From assembly GCA_003693705.1 (NCBI GenBank), contig RBZT01000423.1, positions 62,001 through 126,000 of the forward strand: 64,000 nucleotides of DNA, in the 5' to 3' direction. Below, in pieces: positions 34,314 through 45,454 of this stretch (positions within the stretch are counted from its first letter, which is position 1; every line of letters begins with the position of its first letter). The notes under the pieces are model-generated. The model ran no database searches, had not been told where the DNA came from, and was given only the letters and a program-made list of their open reading frames with translations. Position numbers and translations under genes: made by a program. Source of the stretch: Polymyxa betae (Eukaryota > Endomyxa > Phytomyxea > Plasmodiophorida > Plasmodiophoridae).

Positions 34314-35012
34314 CTGGCGTCGAAAAACGACGAAATTTCCACAAATATATCAGGCCGGGTCAAAACATAATTCTAGCCAGCAATTTTGTGCGGTATTTTT
34401 AAATACTTTTTATATAACTCATGATCTTTTTTAGTTATCGTTGAGTCTCCTATGAGCAGTTGATTCTTTCATTAATGGTAAGTACTCTCTCATATATGTA
34501 AATAAATACATTTCATTGAAACAGTTTCACATAACTGATCGGCATATTTGAAGCTCTGTCATAACTGACCTACCCTACCAAATATAAGACAGACTTTATT
34601 TGTAACAAACGCAAACCATGGATGCTATCGCCTATCGCTGAGTAATGATTGAAAGGCAGCTTTCTCAAATTAAATGGGGCTAGGTTATACATTCTACCAA
34701 TCACTATGGTGAAATGCATCTTTGTCGTCAGTCTCATGATGTAATTAAGCCATGACGACATCAGTCGTTGTGGAGCGTAAGACATAGCATCTCTGGTTGG
34801 ACGATCTGGTCGCAGTTTGTCACTCTATTGCTGTTGTTGTTGAGCACTACAATCTCCAACCTTCATCTCAGCTGAGCGGATAATGTACTTTGTATGTATC
34901 TTTCTCTCGCCCAAACAGAGCATTACATCATACGTCATAGCCCAGCTCTACAGTCCACTGTCTATTGCCAATGTCTAATCTCATTTCTCTCATTCTATCT
35001 TTGTAATCTGTT
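34314..35012 (-). other. Gap with one candidate upstream exon
   Basis: The minus-strand open block 34570-34785 (MSYAPQRLMSSWLNYIMRLT, then FNLRKLPFNHYSAIGDSIHG) has a donor-like TTG|GTAGGG near its end. It could be a 5' exon of the telobox gene or a 3' exon of the gene to its right. Phase does not fit the telobox exon directly, so another exon would be required. Otherwise I see no gene here. Confidence 0.3.
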
Positions 35013-37025
35013 TCAAAGTGACTTTCCATCAACTATACAATCGAGCTCAGTTGTATCTATCAGATAGTGGCAACTAGACCTACCTTGAAGCAACTGAGCT
35101 TGCCCTATACTCTGTAGCAATTCTGACAGCTCCCAGCCACTCAAGCGAATCCGACGCCGGATACGACACCTCGGTTTCCTGCCTCGATACATTTTCCAGA
35201 TCGTCTTCTCAGATATTGGTGTTCCAGTTGCAATTCGACTTTCTCCTTGAAGTTGTCTTCTTTCGACTCTTTGCATTTCCACGTGACTTTCTCGGTCTCG
35301 TTGTTGTTGTTGATGGTGTTGCTGTTGTTTCAATTGCTGTTTTTGCTTTCGTCGTTGCGGTTGCTGCTGTTCCTCGCCACCCTCTTTAGGTTCTTCATTT
35401 TGTGGAACAGGCACCAACATCCAGCCTTCGGGAGTCTCGTCAAGCGGATCAAACTCCTTACTATCAAACTCTCCATCCAGATCAAAAACAGTTAATCGTG
35501 ATGTTGACCACGATGATGATGACGAAGAGGGCCGTCGCCGCAAAGAGGAAGCTGGGAAATATGGCTCTGTCTTTACAAATCTCGATATTTCTTTACTTTC
35601 AGGTTTGATATTTTCCGGCAATAGTGAATGCTCGTTGATGTTAATCGATGACGTTCTTGGTGCAGTTACTTTTTTGCAAGTAACGGCTTCTTGCTTCACC
35701 GAGTTTGTACGGGATGATTTATCGAGTAATACTGCATCGGTTCTGTGCAATGTGACAATCCGATCGTTATCATCGAACAGAATACAATCTCGTAAGGCAT
35801 CGGTAGTTGGCTGAATTCGAGCTGCTCTTTGCAATTGCTTCTTACTTGGTACATAATTGCAGGCTGCTTTGCCTGGCAATGACGATCCAGTACCCGGTTT
35901 TGTTATTTGATCAGAATTCTTCTCATCTTTAGCAGTTGGTCGAATCGGTTTATTCCAGCATTCTATTCGGGCTTTCGCGTTTACTTTTCTCAATTGTTGG
36001 AGCTTTTTTTCTGGTTTTGGAGGAATCAAACTCTGGCAAGGCGGTTCAGCCGCCTTTTGCTCCTTATTCTCCAATTCCTTGTTAAATGTTACTTCATCAA
36101 TTTCTTCTGTCTGTTCTACAGTATTCATTTCTAGATTATCGGGTCCTGGCTGTGAAGACACCAGTGGAATTTGAAACTGCAATTGTCGGTTCTGAGGTAA
36201 GTTCGACTCTGAGCATGATGGCGGCAAATAAGTTGCAGGACGTGATAAAGAGACTTTGGCAGCTCTTTTAGCCAGTTGCCTGAAATTTCCTGATCGAGTC
36301 AGGGCGCTTCTCTTAACTACAATATAACGAGGCTGTTCGTGTTGCTTTCGAAAGGCGTTAGATGCGCGATGTATAGGTGTCGACTGCTGATCGTAAATTT
36401 GAGAATGAATTTCATCGCATATGTTTTCCCAAAAAGTTTTTCGTTCTTGCTCGCCAGAAGTGATGTAATGTGGTTTTAGCCCCATGAACCAATTCTCCTA
36501 TGATCAGTAATCAGTTATTGTTTTGAGGTACTTTGCAATCAAACGGTTAACTACCAGATCTGTCAGAATCAGCTTGAACTGACTTCGGTCGATGAAAGTA
36601 CAATTGTTTCGTATCGTAGTGGAGAAAAAATCCTCAATGGCATCCTTTAAAGTCGGATCTTGTTTTATCAATATATTGGAGATCGCCGTCAAGAAGCAAT
36701 TTAACTGTTCTGGTGCAAAACGGCCAGAAATTCCATTATCGGAATCAGTAGAATGGCTGACCAGCTCCCAAATCTCATCCAAGCAATCGTCTCGCTGGGA
36801 TGTCTCACTGGTTACAGAATCTGGCCTGTTGTCGCTTGCTTGGCAATCTCCTTGCTGATCAACTTGAACTGAACAGGGATTCAGCAAATGAGAAACTGGC
36901 TCCGAGTGTTTAAGATATGGTGAAGTATCACGAGGTACGATATGATGAAGATCTAAATGACGGAACAGGTTTCGAAATGAACTAACAGTCACGAGCTGAG
37001 CTCGGATTTGAACCCGAACCGCCAT
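35013..37025 (-). CDS. Orphan protein of about 650 aa, Gln/Ser-rich
   Basis: Two exons (37025-36532 and 36497 downward) join across a 34-nt intron (36498-36531), giving RLIAK then ENWFMGLKPHY in frame. The N-terminal about 165 residues look folded (SSFRNLFRHLDLHHIVP, then ISNILIKQDPTLKDAIEDFF). The rest is low complexity: charged and Ser-rich segments, KSPR-like basic patches, and a Gln-run (35.28-35.38 kb, KQQLKQQQHHQQQQRDRES). A good donor (CAAG|GTAGGTC at 35083) lies before the stop, so the true C-terminus may be spliced elsewhere. The ATG at 37025 follows an in-frame TGA. No family recognised. The N-terminal helices vaguely recall LisH-type dimerisation but this is not supported. Confidence 0.6.
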
Positions 37026-37040
37026 AGGCAAGCCCAATGT

Positions 37041-37593
37041 TCACCCCTCGCTCATCGTCATAAGATCTCGCTGCAGCGATCGTACTGTCCTAATCGAATC
37101 CCAACCAGCAAAATCTGGCATAAGTTGGCTCTATGGAAATAAAAGAAATGAATCTGACAAAATCAACAGCGTTCGTTCACAACAAAATCAGACTTTGTGA
37201 ATGGAAAAGATGCGATTGCAATGCACACATCTCTATTGTTGATATTCATCAGCCGCCCATGATATTGTAGAAAGCCGGCTCCCAGCTCTTCAAAAATAGA
37301 AGCAAAATCCCAGTATGTGTTTGAGTTGAACAACGCCAACATGGGGCTGCTGCATTGACCTTAGAGGTAGAACCGAACGAGCCGACAAAGACCCTAATCT
37401 AATGATCACCAAAACAGGTAACTGTCAAGTTCATCATAGGCGTATTTGTAACCAGACGTATCACAATAAACGCATAATTCCCGGACAGCCGATAAAGAGC
37501 GCCGAGATGGTGATGATTTTGTTGACAATATAGCAGCTGCTTAATGGTGGCCGACAGCTGAGTCCTAAACAAACTAAGTTTCAAGATATGCAT
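37041..37593 (-). CDS. Orphan protein squeezed between two minus-strand genes
   Basis: Coding blocks on the minus strand: MHILKLSLFRTQLSATIKQL and GALYRLSGNYAFIVIRL (37593-37453); then LALFNSNTYWDFASIFEELG, FLQYHGRLMNINNRDV and FPFTKSDF (about 37350-37195); then QLMPDFAGWDSIRTVRSLQR ending MSEG at 37041. The last join uses an intron of about 48 nt ending CCATAG. The first intron has a good donor at 37452, but the acceptor and phase for the middle block are unresolved. The ATG lies inside the last codons of the METTL22-like gene and the stop is 15 bases before the next gene's ATG. I do not recognise the family. Confidence 0.5.
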
Positions 37594-38311
37594 TGCTCTT
37601 AGGCAGGTTCATCAGCACGATTTCAAACAGCATTGATGTGGGGGAGCGGATAAGATTGGAGCAGGACGGAATGGTCGAACAGTCAATTCCAATGGCTTGC
37701 AGTTTAGCTTGGCAAAGAGATTTGAAGAAAAAATCCATGGCAGCATCCCCAATTGCCAGGGTCTCAATCAGGAAATTCAGTCGCGATTCATTGGCAATGA
37801 TCACACGGCCAGAACGATTACTATTCAGATATTGAGCGATTTTCAGTACAAGAGCTGATGTCAAATCGTCATCGTAAATCAAATCTGCAGCAATCACTAA
37901 ATTTACATCGAATGAAGCTAAACAAAGATCCTCAGCGTGAAGGTCGATTTTTAAAACTGAAATTGGTGATCGATTCTGAGCAACATTATGCTTGCAGAGA
38001 TCCAATACATTTGGGTCACTATCGCTGGCGATGTAACTGGACGTATATGGACTCAGAGCGACTGCAATCAAGCCGGGACCTGCTCCCAATTCAAGTATAG
38101 AGGAGCGGTTTAACCTCAGAACCCCAAACTTGTGGACCAGCCAATCTATGAGTAGGACAGAACAGGGCCAGACCTGTAATCCGCATAGATCTACGTCTGT
38201 AGATCCAGAGATACAAATCTCAATTGAGCGTGTCTTGCAGCCAATAGTGATTGCTGCTGATAATATCTCATTAACAATATTCAAGGGTTCATGATTGTCA
38301 TCCCCATCCAT
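37574..38311 (-). CDS. METTL22-like (METTL21 family) protein methyltransferase
   Basis: A single exon of 245 residues. The seven-beta-strand methyltransferase motif I reads ILELGAGPGLIAVAL, with the acidic SAM-binding loop YIASDSDPNVLDLCKHN. Post-I and motif II follow as VIAADLIYDDDLTSALV. The upstream Trp in GLQVWPCSVLLIDWL is the usual pre-motif helix of METTL21/22-type lysine methyltransferases. The DLIYDDD sequence sits where the family's [D/E]xxY motif lies. The overall layout is nearest METTL22, a nuclear lysine methyltransferase, but the substrate cannot be told. Confidence 0.82.
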   Translation of the reverse strand: MDGDDNHEPLNIVNEILSAAITIGCKTRSIEICISGSTDVDLCGLQVWPCSVLLIDWLVHKFGVLRLNRSSILELGAGPGLIAVALSPYTSSYIASDSDPNVLDLCKHNVAQNRSPISVLKIDLHAEDLCLASFDVNLVIAADLIYDDDLTSALVLKIAQYLNSNRSGRVIIANESRLNFLIETLAIGDAAMDFFFKSLCQAKLQAIGIDCSTIPSCSNLIRSPTSMLFEIVLMNLPKSNAYLET

Positions 38312-38412
38312 AATAACAACAGAGAGATAAATTACTGCGATCTAGACCCATAGCGCAATGTGTATTATTGATTCACTATTTCAATGTCACATTATAAATA
38401 TTATAGATTTTA

Positions 38413-41400
38413 TCAGTGAAAGGGTACAAGGTTCTTTTCTGAAAGAACCCTTTGGACAGACGAATTGTTTTCAATCGCCAATTTCAATATGTCAGTGACG
38501 TGAGCTGATATTTGTTGACGATCCAATTTGAAAAATGACCTTACGCTAGGTGATGGTGGCTGGTATGATAAAACATCCATTAGGACCTCCTTCGGTGCAT
38601 CGTGTATAAAGCTACAGATTTCCAAAATTGGAGCATTATGACGGTCTTCATGATCAAAAAATGAGCAATATGTATGGTGAATCGCTAAAATATAAATCCA
38701 GCTGTCCTTGTTTTCCGCATTTTCGAACAGCACCTACAGTATGACAATTATCAGATGCTGTTATTTGTGAAAGTGAAAAATTTTAAGGCAAACAGAACAA
38801 ATCGGAAACCAAACCGAAAAATATTACATTTCTGTAGAACAACAGAAGATCAGCATCGGTCTCAGGAGGGTAGAGATAATCACAGGCAGCAAACGGAATG
38901 GGATCAGGATAACATCTTAACCGGCTCATAGTTGAAGCGCCCAAAGCTCCGCATAGAGCAAGTTTCAATTCAGTTTTGCGATGAGCAAGAATCGCCATAA
39001 GACAGGATGCAAAGACACCACTGCCAAATGATTCTTCTGCGAACACAGAAGCAACATGGGATACCAGCGACTTATCAACAGAAATTGAGAAAGACACATC
39101 TTTGAAACAGGATTGTAAAAGAGCTCGTAGCCTTGGCTCGATAGCTGACGCAAGGAAAACTTCACAGCCGAATGCAAACACCCGTAGAAGAGCTTGGAAA
39201 AGAGCACTCTTACTAAGAGAAAGACGCTGCCAAGTAGCCATTAACGACTGCAACCTGGGAACGATAACCTGGAAGTAATGTTAAAACAGATAAAAAAACT
39301 AAAATCAATCAGCATACCAAAGCGAAGTCATCACCAGAATTTTGCAAAGATTCGAGAGTCGAAGAGAGGACCCAATCGGACGGCAAAGGCAGCTGAGAAT
39401 TCGGCGCAGCATATAATGAAGTTGGAGACCAATCAGTACATAGAGATCCAAGCCAAACAACACGTAAAAGAGCCCGGAAATCGGCACTATCAAACGTGCA
39501 CATCCCGGATGCAATGATTTGATACAAGCCGGGTTCTGATCCCGGAAAGGATAATGTTGGCAATATTAAAGCATCTTCAATAACGTCATCACCAATCCAG
39601 TTAAGAATCAAAATAAGATTTGCAAATAGGGGTCCATCGATCGCGTTAACAGCAGTTGGGCAAGAACGGTAGAACGAAGCGAGTCGACGAAAATCGTCAA
39701 TATAGCCTTCTCCATGCAGAATATCAGCGAGCGCACCACAGCGTAACGCCAGAAATGATTTGACAATAAGACACATATCATCTGTGATCGAGTCGCCAAT
39801 CAGTCCCCGGAAAACATAAAGGTGGCAATCAGCATTCACTTGGCGGTCAGATGAATGTCTCATCTGGAGAAATGAAGCGAAACACGATTCCCAATATCTT
39901 CTCCAACGCTTCGCAATTGTAGAAGCGAAAGTATCTTTATCAGATTCCAAAGAAACCAATGCATTTGGAATTAGACGCAGAATTGCTGGAGAGCAGTCCG
40001 GATCAATAAAATTTTGAACGTCGTAAGCAAAGTTTCCAGGATTTTGAGCAATGAGCTTAACCAGAGAGCGCTGCAACTTTGAGTCAATCGAATTCAAATC
40101 ATTGAGAATTTTCGAGGGAATTTCGAAGAAACTGCTCTCAGGGTCGTACAAACGGAAGACCGCCGAAATGCGAATACATTCCAAAACAAGCGATGTCTGA
40201 GGCGGATTCAACAGTATCGCTTCAAGATCAGAACGTAATGAAGCCGAAATCGCATAAGCAATATCACGATCTGACTGCGCAAGCAGCCGCATCAGCCGCA
40301 ATGAAGCCAATAAAGTCACATAGTCAATATCAAATGCCCTGCGAATAAAGTCGTTTAAAACAGTTAGCATTCGGGGGCATTCCGCAATGCGCATCGCCAT
40401 CTCGCTGGAATAACCAGCGATGGCGATCAATAGGTCTAAAGCAGCATGTCGAATTCCGACATGATACGAGCCAGAGATTTCGACTAGATACCGCAGACGC
40501 TCCACTAGAAGAAACCCGGATAACTTCTGAAGAAAATCCGAGCTAGATGCGACAGGGTTTAGGAAGTGCCCGCCTTCGTAATCGAACTCATCCAGGCGCT
40601 GGAACAGATCTGCAGGGGCGATCAGGAAGAACAGCGCCTCCAAGCTGAGACAGATTTGATGGACATTGTCGGTATCTAGACTGGTCCTCAACAGCAAGTA
40701 AATTTTTTGCCTTGAGACAAGCTCAGTCCAGATTAAACTATTAAGAGAAGTCTCATTAGATGATGATGATGTTACATCCCGAGTACATGAAGACCCTGAT
40801 GACGTGGCCTCCATTATACGACAGGATGGGGTTACGGGGTCGCTCTGTGAGCGTTCATTTCTGAATAAAGATTCTTCATGCAGACGACGCAGGATAGCGA
40901 CAACGACACCAAGGGCGGCGATCCGTTGCGAGGCCACTGTCGACCGCAAAAGCAGGCACAGCTCAGCGATCGTATATCCAGCCAAGCCCGCTTCACGACC
41001 GTGATGATGAAGACCTTCGAGGACCGAGATGTCGCGATCCGAAGGAATAATTTCGCCGTTGAAACCGAAGCGGATAGGGAGATCGCGATGATCTTGGTTG
41101 ACGATGAGGTCCTGGTCGGTTATTGGGGACATCCATTCCGTGCTCAAGTGATGCTGACTCTGGATAGATTCTTCACTGCGCTGGTCTGAAGGTTCCTTCA
41201 CGATATTCGAACGCTTGGTCCATTTCTCGACAAGCTCCTTCGGTAAGGTTTGCATCAGCATTTCGCGATATTCACGACGTTGCTCATCGTCCATGTTATT
41301 GAAGAGGTTAACAGCATCCTGGGCGGCAGATGATTCGATATCATCAGATTCCTTGTAGCCTTCGGCAATGTCATTGACAGCTTTTGAAATCGATTGACAA

Positions 41401-41651
41401 TCAGGGACACTTTCAGCATCCGGTTTCGTCTCTCTTTTGCGCCGTGAAGCGAACAGTGATACGTTTTTCTTTCCCGATGAACGAGGCAAACACTGCGATT
41501 CAAATGGCGCTTGTGGAAATCCATGTGGGTGTAGTTTAGGAAGAACAGGCGATACATTGTCGTGTCGTTCATCAATAACGATATCATGGGACGATTTCCA
41601 TACACCCGATAGTCGAGGCTCTTTTGAGCTTTGATCCACGTTGGCAGACAT
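38413..41651 (-). CDS. RPAP1: RPAP1, RNA polymerase II-associated protein 1
   Basis: Exon 1 (41651-39318) is followed by two smaller exons, with introns at about 39254-39317 and 38734-38805, all phase 0. The N-terminal domain has a segment DEQRREYREMLMQTLPKELV. The RPAP1 core has RFGFNGEIIPSD, LEGLHHHGREAGLAGYTIAE and LLRSTVASQRIAALG, which is distinctive. The C-terminal part is long helical repeat with CYPDPIPFAACDYLYPPETD. RPAP1 helps assemble and import Pol II with the R2TP/RPAP machinery. Length (about 1,050 residues) fits the shorter end of the family. Frame is intact throughout. Confidence 0.93.
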
Positions 41652-42021
41652 TTCTGATCAGCATCAACGATGAAAAAATGACAGCGAAAAATTTGCGCCA
41701 CATACTTTTTATTCGTTTTTCTATAAAAATTCGTGACATTTTGCCTGTCTTGTTGATATTATAATTACTGTATTTGCAACTTTCAACGAATGTATTGCTT
41801 GGCAGATAGGAAATTAAAATAAAAAGCGAGCTCCTTTATTAGTCACCTTTCTGTATTTGTTGTTATTTTTAGGAAGTAGGTAAGCCGAAGATCTGAGGGA
41901 GTCTTAACTAAGATGGGCTGTCAGGGAAGTATGGTCGGTGACCGATCAGCTGAATGAAGATCGTAAATAGATATTTTGTGAGGCAGTGCCACCAGATTTC
42001 TAATGGATTATTGTTACTAGC

Positions 42022-43516
42022 ATGGATAGTGAACCAGGTGGTAATGGTATACAGCAGCAGAATGGACGAGACATGTCATTATCCCAACTTCTGCATTCAC
42101 AATCCGTCTCTTTATCAGCGACATCAACAGCCCATAGCTATTCTGTGCCACCGGATATCGAGCTGTTCTCTCTAGATCAGTTCCAAAGCTACTTCTGCGA
42201 ACGCGTCGACGTGTTACCATCTGCAAAAACGAAACACTTTCTCCAGCCTCGTCAAGCTGTATCCGCCAATAACGACTCTCCTCGAAAACCACAGACTCGT
42301 CCACAACCAAAGCTGACGTCTGTAGATCTTGAAGGTGATCCTCAAGACGTGGAGAAAGACTTAGCTTTAGAAAAGTGGTGGAGCCAAAAAAGGAAGCAAA
42401 TCAAGTACGTTGTTATCGTTACAATTTCGTTTGATAGCTGTTAACAAAAGTAAAGAGCCGAGAAAGCGTTGCAGAAAGAACAGTCACAAAGTAAGAACCA
42501 GCCACGCTGGCCGACAGAAAAACATGGTCGTAGAGTTATTATTGTTTTCGAGAACATGACGCCAGTCGATATGATTAACGAAGCACTCACGATCGTTTCG
42601 TCTTTCGATCCGGATAGTGAAAGAGTGCCTTCGTAAGGACACCAGTTCGTATAATCATGTCATTTGATTGATTGTCAGGAGGTTTGTAATTCTGCTTGCA
42701 GAACTCGAGCGAGTACGAAGGATTCAACAAGAAAAGCTTGAACTGCAAAATCGGCTTCTTAAGAAACACACTACAAGATACAGTTCAACAATCCGTCATC
42801 GTTATGACTGGAACCAACCTCATATGGATCGTCCTCGTCGTGTTCAGCAACGTACTTTAACTCAAAGGCCGCCCAAACATAAGCTTCGTCTTTCCTGGAA
42901 TCACACGATATACGTCAGTGTTGCATATTCGAGAGTGCCAAAAACTAGTCACCACTGCCGTTGCTTGCTTGATTCTAGCAGCAAAGAATTAACATTCACT
43001 CCAAATATTTCGCGACCTCCTCGCGGATATAAACCCAGGCTGAAGATCTGGTCACGTCTTTACAATCATGCCCGGCAAATGATAAGGCGTCGCCGGGTGG
43101 ACCAAGAACTGAGGAGAAAGCAGTTGCAAGAGCAAGAAGTGGAAGGCTGTACATTTTCTCCGGAGTTGCCTTCATCTCCAAGACGCTTGCATTCTGAAGT
43201 CGATGTCATTCAGAGGCTGCATACAGTTGATTTAGAAAGAAGAAAAGCAGCTTGGAATGAACTAATCCGCAAAACAAACAAAGAAATCGAGTCGATTTGC
43301 ACATTTAAGCCCAAAATACCGCCCCGCCTACCGATTACGAAGCATCCGGAAAGCCAATCAAGAAGGCAGAACGACAATCCGGATGGGACGGCATCGCCGG
43401 GAACACATTTCCTGAGAAAGCCGTCTAGGAGAAATGACAAAGCTAGACTGCAAGATGTGACAGGAACTGATGCTGATATTAAACTGCACAGAGGATCTAG
43501 ATCATGTCTCTTATAA
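42022..43516 (+). CDS. Protein with repeated TFxP motifs, possible flagellar component
   Basis: Three exons. Exon 1 starts at ATG 42022 (or an upstream TTG is irrelevant) and runs to KRKQIK near 42403. Exon 2 (about 42450-42635) encodes RRVIIVFENMTPVDMINEAL. Exon 3 starts near 42680 and is rich in Arg/Lys/Gln. Three short repeats, LTFTPNISRPP, CTFSPELPSSP and CTFKPKIPPRL, lie about 80-90 residues apart. Such TFxPxI motifs between charged helices occur in many predicted flagellar or basal-body proteins of protists; that link is an inference. No catalytic domain is visible. Confidence 0.65.
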
Positions 43517-43625
43517 AACATATTGCTAGATTACCATTCAGTATCGCCCTCCATACTGTAATCAGCACTAAAATTATTGCGTTTATCAAGTTGACTGTAA
43601 ATTTGGTAACAAAGCCAGAGTGTGT

Positions 43626-44336
43626 CTAATGACCCTCAACATCATCTAATTGTAAGAGATGATTATGCATATCATCCCGATATGGCATCAAGTTCCTCAT
43701 TGGTGTCTCTCTCTGACCATGTTCGAAACATGACATAAGACGTCGGATCCAGGCATGACATCCACTCTCGTGATGCTCCTCCTTCATCTCTACCATGACG
43801 CTGTCAAGGTCGCCTGATCTAATCTTTTTGTACCTCTGCAACCGAGGTCGCGCCACAATCACGACATCGTCGATCTTGTTCAGCAGCTGCAGCGATGCTC
43901 TCGTTGCTGGATTGCGACGAGCCGTTTCCAGCATGACGTCCAACGATTCAGCTGGAGGACAAGCAAGTCCTGGCCTTAATGTTCCAATCGAGAGACGACG
44001 TACTTGTAATGAGTTTGCATCTAATGGGAAATCCTCTGGAATTGACGCCAACCCGATCGGCGATTCTCCACACTTGCGCTTAGCCGATCTGGTTGAAGGG
44101 GGAGATGGCTGTTCGCCTGCAGGTTGTTTCGTAGGTGTCGATTCGTACTCAAGTTTGGATTCGTAACGAGACTCTTCTCCAGCCACACGTATAGGGACAT
44201 GTTTACGCTTGCCAACTGGGCCCAAACGTGGCCGTATTCTGGACGGATTTATGGTCTCTCCAAGCGTATCGAATTCAGCGGTGATTAAGTCGGATTGCAG
44301 CCGCAGGGCCAGATCGCCATCAGGCAGCGACATCAT
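43626..44336 (-). CDS. Orphan 236-aa protein
   Basis: A single exon with ATG at 44336 (MMSLPDGDLALRLQSDLITA). The middle is basic and Pro/Ser-rich (RPRLGPVGKRKHVP, STRSAKRKCGES), suggesting a nuclear protein. The C-terminal third is more structured (RASLQLLNKIDDVVIVARP, then HAWIRRLMSCFEHG). No recognised family, signal peptide or membrane helix. Confidence 0.6.
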   Translation of the reverse strand: MMSLPDGDLALRLQSDLITAEFDTLGETINPSRIRPRLGPVGKRKHVPIRVAGEESRYESKLEYESTPTKQPAGEQPSPPSTRSAKRKCGESPIGLASIPEDFPLDANSLQVRRLSIGTLRPGLACPPAESLDVMLETARRNPATRASLQLLNKIDDVVIVARPRLQRYKKIRSGDLDSVMVEMKEEHHESGCHAWIRRLMSCFEHGQRETPMRNLMPYRDDMHNHLLQLDDVEGH

Positions 44337-44751
44337 TCAGATTTACGAATCGATCAATAACCGAGTACCATTCTGTGTTTTCGGATCGCAATCGATATCT
44401 TTGTATTGACATCAACCTCAATATAAATTCTAGACGTTATCGGCGGTTATTAACTCAGGCACAATAATGTCATTGATAATGTCTGATGATAGTTACCATG
44501 ATATTGCTATTTTCTGAGATCTGGCCAACCACGATCCAGATGTCATTATGGATAATTTCCAAAGACGTAGTAAACAGTCATGCGACAGTTTCCAAAAGTT
44601 ACGTTCCAGGAATAACTGCTTGCCTGCAACTAACTTTGTTAGAGAGATTATTCAGTTTATCATATCGTTTCTGTGCATTCGAGACAAAATGTCCCAAAAA
44701 CCTTTGCTTTGATGAACAAGCCAAAGTCCATAGATTCGATAGCAGTGATAT

Positions 44752-45183
44752 TCAGGTAGTGTTCTTCTTGTTGGACGATGGAGATCCAACACGGCCCCAT
44801 TCGACATCGACCGGGACTGCACTACCGCCTTTGCTTGGCCAGATATAGCTATCTGCTGATTGAATGCTATGTGTGAAGATGGTTGGCTTCTGGGACGGCG
44901 TCGCTGCATCATTAAGGGCGGCGGCCGCCGAAAACTGGCTCGCCAACGGCAACCGATTTTTCTTGGGCTTGGGTGAATGCTCTGAGCTTGGCTCCTCCAT
45001 ATGCTGAACCTGTTGCTGATCGTTGCCGACCGACGCCGAATTCTCATCCTCGAACAATGTGAATTTGTGAGCCGCCCGACGTCGTTGAACAGCCCGAGCA
45101 ATGCAGACGATGGCGGTGATGAGAATGACAGCGATAATTAACGCTAGGAATACATAGCCAACTGTCTCACCTGCAGAACTCAT
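44752..45183 (-). CDS. Small single-pass membrane protein
   Basis: A single exon of 143 residues. A membrane helix lies near the N-terminus (YVFLALIIAVILITAIVCIA), followed by basic residues (RAVQRRRAAHK), which favours N-out, C-in orientation without a cleaved signal. The cytoplasmic tail of about 105 residues is polar, with a basic PKPKKNR patch and Ala-rich stretch. No family recognised. The gene lies in a run of four minus-strand genes (43.6-47.3 kb). Confidence 0.65.
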   Translation of the reverse strand: MSSAGETVGYVFLALIIAVILITAIVCIARAVQRRRAAHKFTLFEDENSASVGNDQQQVQHMEEPSSEHSPKPKKNRLPLASQFSAAAALNDAATPSQKPTIFTHSIQSADSYIWPSKGGSAVPVDVEWGRVGSPSSNKKNTT

Positions 45184-45454
45184 GGGTCGCTCAGATTGTA
45201 TTGCTGCACTTCAATTTAGCATGATCATTACGACCCTCCTGCCGATCGCTTCTCCGTACTAAGAACGTTGCAACAAATGTGTTCACTGAGGATCTGATAC
45301 AATACCTATTAAAGCATAGCCTATAATAACAAAAACGAAACTGAACTCTCCTCCTTTAGCAAGTATAATCGTCATACACGACTTCATGCATCTATACGAC
45401 AAACGACTTCGAAATTACAAAGTTTGGTAGTTGCAGATTTCATGAAAATAGCAA

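Noticed and set aside
36996-37030. tRNA-like B-box on the minus strand (GGTTCAAATCC)
   Set aside because: The T-arm stem does not pair, no matching A-box or acceptor stem is nearby, and the bases encode the N-terminus of a called protein.
41255-41701. 148-codon minus-strand open frame
   Set aside because: It overlaps the RPAP1 first exon in another phase and has no features of its own.
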